Shown: positions 22,234-23,466 of the stretch, piece after piece
Numbering within the stretch: position 1 is the stretch's first letter
How the letters are laid out: every line of letters starts with the position of its first letter
Assembly (NCBI GenBank): GCA_023378805.1
Contig: JAMCSQ010000001.1
Span: forward strand, 1-23,466
Length of the DNA stretch: 23,466 bases
Reading direction: 5' to 3'
DNA from: Candidatus Parvarchaeota archaeon
GTDB lineage: Archaea > Nanobdellota > Nanobdellia > Parvarchaeales > Parvarchaeaceae
Notes under the pieces: generated by a model
The model's database searches: none
What the model was told of the DNA's origin: nothing
What the model saw: only the letters and a program-made list of their open reading frames with translations
Made by a program: the position numbers and the translations under genes

Positions 22234-22329
22234 TCAAATTTCTAGTAAATCCTCATCTCTCTCTATATCGTAATCTTCATCGGGGTCTTCACTTTCCTTA
22301 TCAGCTATAGAAAATTCCTTTCTTTTCAT
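22234..22329 (-). CDS. Small acidic ORF of 31 codons
   Basis: A complete ORF of 31 codons encodes a protein starting MKRKEFSIADKE and continuing with many Asp and Glu residues (about 14 of 31), ending in DLLEI. It ends three bases from the convergent prepilin peptidase stop, the same packing as other convergent pairs in this window. A minus-strand TTAAATAC lies about 37 bases before its ATG. These points make it more credible than a random ORF. Nothing identifies its function; there are no membrane segments or cysteines. The alternative is that the gap is only promoter and terminator space. Confidence 0.5.
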   Translation of the reverse strand: MKRKEFSIADKESEDPDEDYDIERDEDLLEI

Positions 22330-22361
22330 AAATACACTACAATATAGTAATATACATTCTT

Positions 22362-22369
22362 GTATTTAA
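22362..22369 (-). promoter_or_regulatory. TATA-like box for the small acidic ORF
   Basis: TTAAATAC on the minus strand within CTTAAATACAAG, centred about 37 bases before the ATG at 22329. It faces away from the prepilin promoter 40 bases further on. Confidence 0.4.
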
Positions 22370-22403
22370 GTCTTTTGAATGCTGTATTTTTTAGATTAAA
22401 GTA

Positions 22404-22411
22404 TTTAAAAT
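22404..22411 (+). promoter_or_regulatory. TATA box for the prepilin gene
   Basis: TTTAAAAT within GTATTTAAAATAATAAG, centred about 32 bases before the ATG at 22440, predicting a very short leader. No Shine-Dalgarno sequence precedes the ATG. Confidence 0.5.
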
Positions 22412-22439
22412 AATAAGTTTAATTGTTATTATTTAAGAT

Positions 22440-23466
22440 ATGCAAATTAAGGTAATTAAACATGGGCAGTCAGCAATAGAGTCATTAATGACTTATGGTT
22501 GGATGATTCTTATTGTCGTGGTAGTTCTGGTTATAATGTACTCATTAGGAGTGTTCTCTCCGTTAAATTTCATTTCTGCAGCTCCAACAACAAGCGGTTT
22601 TACCGGTGTTGAAGTAACCACAGTTGTTGCTAATTATACCTACTTTGAATTTTACATTACAAATTCTCTTGCCGTACAAATAAATTTGAATAAATTCTCG
22701 TTGACTTATAATAATACAAAATTTTCAAATATTAGCTGTCAATATCTTACACTCTCACCGGGTCAAAGCTCAATATGTTTTAGTAAATTAAATTTAGCTA
22801 AAACTAGGGATTTAGTTTCTTTAAGCATGAGTTTCTCAATTTCTAGTAATATAAATGCATCTTCAAATGGGACAATGTCGTTTGTTCCTGCTAACACCAA
22901 ACTTTACTTACCATCAGTTATAACGGAATTTACAGAAGAAGATCTGCCTTCAGGTTATCAATGGTGGGTAGACTATGCCGGCGTAAATCATTCATCAACA
23001 GGCACCGAAATCTTATTTACAAGCAGTGCCAGCTACCACTCTTTTATTGTTAGCAACCTAAGTATAAACGGCTGTACTTTTTCAGCTTTACCGGCCTCTG
23101 GAAATTTAGAAGCAGGCCGTCTCGAAAATATAATATTTATAAATTCATGCGCGGCTACATTTATAGAGAAGGAATTACCTACAGGTACAAAGTGGAAAGT
23201 AACCTATGCTGGTGTGATGAATTCATCAACAAGTAATTTATTATTGTTTACAAACGAAAAAAGCGGTACCTATTCATTTTCAGTTAACAATACAGTAATC
23301 CAAGGCTGTACCTATATACCCTCTCCCTCATCTGGATCTTTGGCTGTAGGAAGTTATCAATACATACGTTTTCTTGGGCAATGCATTACAACTTTTAGAG
23401 AAGCTGGTTTACCAAGTACTTATGATTGGAATGTAACTTATGAAAAGGTCACTAAAACTAACACTA
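22440..23466 (+). CDS. Type IV prepilin with extracellular repeats, 3' end outside the window
   Basis: The N-terminus MQIKVIKHGQSAIESLMTYG is a textbook archaeal class III signal peptide. Cleavage would fall after Gly9, leaving Gln1 and the conserved pilin Glu5 of the mature protein, followed by the helix WMILIVVVVLVIMYSLGV. A first exterior domain occupies about residues 45-155, with a cysteine pair at 100 and 113. After it come tandem repeats of about 76 residues, each starting with the pattern T/E-F-x-E-x-x-L-P-x-x-x-x-W-x-V-x-Y. They begin at residues 163, 239 and 317, and the third is cut by the window end. The two complete repeats each hold a Gly-Cys (GCTF, GCTY) and an S/NSC or GQC cysteine. 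The 342 codons seen are open to the edge. It lies next to the prepilin peptidase and is probably its substrate: an adhesin-like pilin. Confidence 0.88.
   Translation, partial: MQIKVIKHGQSAIESLMTYGWMILIVVVVLVIMYSLGVFSPLNFISAAPTTSGFTGVEVTTVVANYTYFEFYITNSLAVQINLNKFSLTYNNTKFSNISCQYLTLSPGQSSICFSKLNLAKTRDLVSLSMSFSISSNINASSNGTMSFVPANTKLYLPSVITEFTEEDLPSGYQWWVDYAGVNHSSTGTEILFTSSASYHSFIVSNLSINGCTFSALPASGNLEAGRLENIIFINSCAATFIEKELPTGTKWKVTYAGVMNSSTSNLLLFTNEKSGTYSFSVNNTVIQGCTYIPSPSSGSLAVGSYQYIRFLGQCITTFREAGLPSTYDWNVTYEKVTKTNT
22926..23153 (+). repeat. Surface repeat 1 in the prepilin
   Basis: It encodes about 76 residues starting EFTEEDLPSGYQWWVDYAGV and including FIVSNLSINGCTF, then a Pro/Ser-Gly turn and a closing INSCAA. 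It aligns with the next repeat over its whole length. Confidence 0.75.
23154..23387 (+). repeat. Surface repeat 2 in the prepilin
   Basis: It encodes about 78 residues starting ATFIEKELPTGTKWKVTYAG (residue 239 onward) and including GTYSFSVNN, GCTYIPSPSSGSL and FLGQC. It is closest to the Thermoplasmata-type consensus I know (LPxGTxWxVxxxG...GxYxFxV). Confidence 0.75.
23388..23466 (+). repeat. Surface repeat 3 in the prepilin, cut by the window end
   Basis: It encodes the first 26 residues of a third copy, TTFREAGLPSTYDWNVTYEK and a few more, and then leaves the window. Confidence 0.7.

Noticed and set aside
1..23466. Insertion sequence, prophage or plasmid origin
   Set aside because: No transposase, integrase, terminase or long inverted repeats were found; conserved housekeeping genes run through most of the window.

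Overview
The window is archaeal chromosome: Rpo7 and Spt4 of the archaeal polymerase, S24e and S27ae, Kae1/Bud32, diphthine synthase, family B DNA polymerase, FEN1 and a type II methionine aminopeptidase. It is A+T-rich and very tightly packed. Neighbouring genes overlap by 4-29 bases, convergent genes end 1-3 bases apart, and no stretch of 300 bases lacks a gene. Many first genes have a TATA box about 25-30 bases before the ATG, which fits leaderless mRNAs. Together with truncated or degenerate versions of familiar proteins and many one-pass surface proteins, this suggests a reduced-genome DPANN-type archaeon. An ARMAN/Parvarchaeota-like lineage is a reasonable guess because the last gene carries surface repeats of the kind I associate with Thermoplasmata. 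That placement is inference.

Layout. (1) 1-3484, minus strand: an information-processing and tRNA-modification cluster, read rpo7 > spt4 > rps24e > rps27ae > kae1 > DRG-like protein without G motifs > bud32. kae1 appears to have its own TATA box overlapping the rps27ae stop. (2) 3590-4735: a ThiF/E1-like adenylyltransferase, convergent with and overlapping a small two-helix membrane protein. (3) 4786-6561, plus: three tandem five-helix membrane proteins of one architecture. The first shares a perfectly palindromic TATA box with the divergent two-helix gene. (4) 6563-7962, minus: a winged-helix protein with an S-layer-type C-terminal domain, overlapping a 2H phosphoesterase. (5) 8104-15024, plus: glmS, polB, a RecA/KaiC-like protein without a Walker A motif, map, fen1 and a DUF357 protein. 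(6) 15085-20658, plus: five consecutive signal-anchored, Asn/Ser/Thr-rich surface proteins, one with a cytoplasmic C2H2-like zinc finger. (7) 20661-23466: diphthine synthase (minus), head-to-head with a prepilin peptidase; a 31-codon acidic ORF (minus); and a type IV prepilin carrying extracellular repeats, cut by the window end.

How they may work together. Regions 6-7 look like a surface-structure locus. The peptidase that would process class III signal peptides lies beside a textbook prepilin, and several of the upstream anchored proteins have short, basic, pilin-like N-termini followed directly by a hydrophobic helix. No assembly ATPase or platform protein is in the window, so a working pilus cannot be claimed from this sequence alone. 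The strongest candidates for something undescribed are the zinc-finger-to-surface protein, the repeat-bearing pilin, the DRG-like protein without G motifs in the kae1-bud32 cluster, and two unusual divergent promoter arrangements.
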